Part shown: positions 15,435-15,785 of the stretch, piece after piece
Position numbering within the stretch: position 1 is the stretch's first letter
Layout: each line of letters starts with the position of its first letter
Source: an uncultured Clostridia bacterium
GTDB taxonomy: Bacteria > Bacillota > Clostridia > Peptostreptococcales > Anaerovoracaceae
NCBI GenBank assembly: GCA_934255435.1
Contig: CAKQNZ010000037.1
Location: 1-15,785, forward strand
Direction: 5' to 3'
Length of the DNA stretch: 15,785 nucleotides
Notes under the pieces: generated by a model
The model's database searches: none
What the model was told of the DNA's origin: nothing
What the model saw: the letters and a program-made list of their open reading frames with translations, nothing else
Position numbers and translations under genes: made by a program

Positions 15435-15518
15435 TTAAGCGATAACAAATACAGTCACGATGCCCCCATCTGTAACACTGGATACGACGCCCGGCATGAT
15501 GCCTGTGAAAATGTTCAT
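15435..15518 (-). CDS. Possible 27-aa small protein downstream of the TrkA_C-domain gene
   Basis: An ATG (15518) opens 27 codons. A purine-rich AAGGAGAGG lies upstream, with its GAGG 9 bases from the ATG, which is a usable ribosome site. The peptide begins MNIFTGIMPG and ends in a hydrophobic run (GGIVTVFVIA), so it might sit at the membrane. It lies 43 bp after the transporter gene and before that operon's terminator, so it would be cotranscribed. No family is recognised. It may equally be untranslated 3' sequence. Confidence 0.3.
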   Translation of the reverse strand: MNIFTGIMPGVVSSVTDGGIVTVFVIA

Positions 15519-15561
15519 TAGTGAATGCCTCTCCTTAAAGTCGAAATCCGTGACATCATGC

Positions 15562-15785
15562 TTATTTATAGAGCATATCGTTCCTGATGAGGCTGTCGGC
15601 CATCTGCTTGCTGCCAAGCACCCATACCAGATCCCCCGGCAGTATTATCGTTTCTTTACCCGGACTTATCATCGGCAGGTTGCCTCTTTCTATACCGATT
15701 ATCGTACCCCGATACTTCTCACGCATACGGCTGTGCTTGATTGATCTGCGTGCAAAAGGTGAGTGCTGATCCACCAGTATAGGAC
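15562..15785 (-). CDS. C-terminal TrkA_C (RCK_C) domain of a transporter or K+-regulatory protein (5'-truncated by window end)
   Basis: Only the last 73 residues are in the window; the frame stays open to base 15785. They form a TrkA_C domain: ILVDQHSPFARRSIKHSRMR (opening strand and helix), GTIIGIERGNLPMISPGKETI and ILPGDLVWVLGSKQMADSL. TrkA_C domains bind a small ligand and gate K+ uptake systems, cation:proton antiporters, chloride channels and some other carriers. The GIERG...GDLVWVLG wording is like that of antiporter-linked copies, but the transport part is outside the window, so the substrate cannot be named. Transcription ends at the terminator near 15275. Confidence 0.75.
   Translation of the reverse strand, partial: PILVDQHSPFARRSIKHSRMREKYRGTIIGIERGNLPMISPGKETIILPGDLVWVLGSKQMADSLIRNDMLYK

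Noticed and set aside
15205..15438. 77-codon + strand frame with a hydrophobic middle
   Set aside because: It runs backwards through the terminator and 3' region of the TrkA_C operon, and no ribosome site precedes it.

Overview
The window reads as chromosome from a strictly anaerobic, Gram-positive member of the Bacillota, most likely class Clostridia. The signs are a sortase-anchored, Cna_B/SpaA-type surface protein, a single-chain pyruvate:ferredoxin oxidoreductase, the bifurcating transhydrogenase NfnAB, a Cys-rich polyferredoxin, strong AGGAGG-type ribosome binding sites and a moderate GC content (mid-40s % by eye). Assignment below class is a guess. No rRNA, tRNA, CRISPR array, transposase or phage gene was seen.

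Layout, left to right. (1) 1-1746 (+): 3' part of a wall-anchored adhesin or pilin-like protein ending in an LPEAG sorting signal. A two-way terminator follows at about 1872-1929. (2) 2100-3614 (-): a PutP-type Na+/proline symporter, divergent from (3) 3857-4438 (+): a TetR-family regulator. The 242-bp gap between them holds candidate promoters for both and a 12-bp palindrome on the regulator's -35. (4) 4439-4906: no credible gene, but a densely hairpinned stretch and a two-way terminator. (5) 4907-7457 (-): pantothenate operon, in transcription order a Rossmann/DUF2520 protein (probable ketopantoate reductase, panG-like), panB and panC. (6) 7458-7851: intergenic, with a probable terminator for the next operon. 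(7) 7852-14954 (-): a four-gene redox operon, in transcription order a 422-aa polyferredoxin, PFOR, nfnA and nfnB. Gaps are 16 and 18 bp and nfnA/nfnB overlap by 8 bp. (8) 14955-15434: long regulatory region with two candidate promoters, a 21-bp dyad and two terminator hairpins. (9) 15435-15785 (-): a possible 27-aa ORF and the C-terminal TrkA_C domain of a transporter that runs off the window.

The redox operon has a clear logic. PFOR oxidises pyruvate to acetyl-CoA and CO2 and reduces ferredoxin. NfnAB couples reduced ferredoxin plus NADH to NADPH formation. The polyferredoxin, encoded first and adjacent to PFOR, is a good candidate for an electron store or wire between them. It is the most unusual item here: an RnfB-like iron-sulfur protein with no membrane anchor, whose C-terminal polyferredoxin half has been duplicated in tandem with exactly preserved cysteine spacing, giving room for about nine [4Fe-4S] clusters. 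The two-step control region in front of it, and a 19-bp promoter motif shared with the PutP gene, are the other points worth checking.
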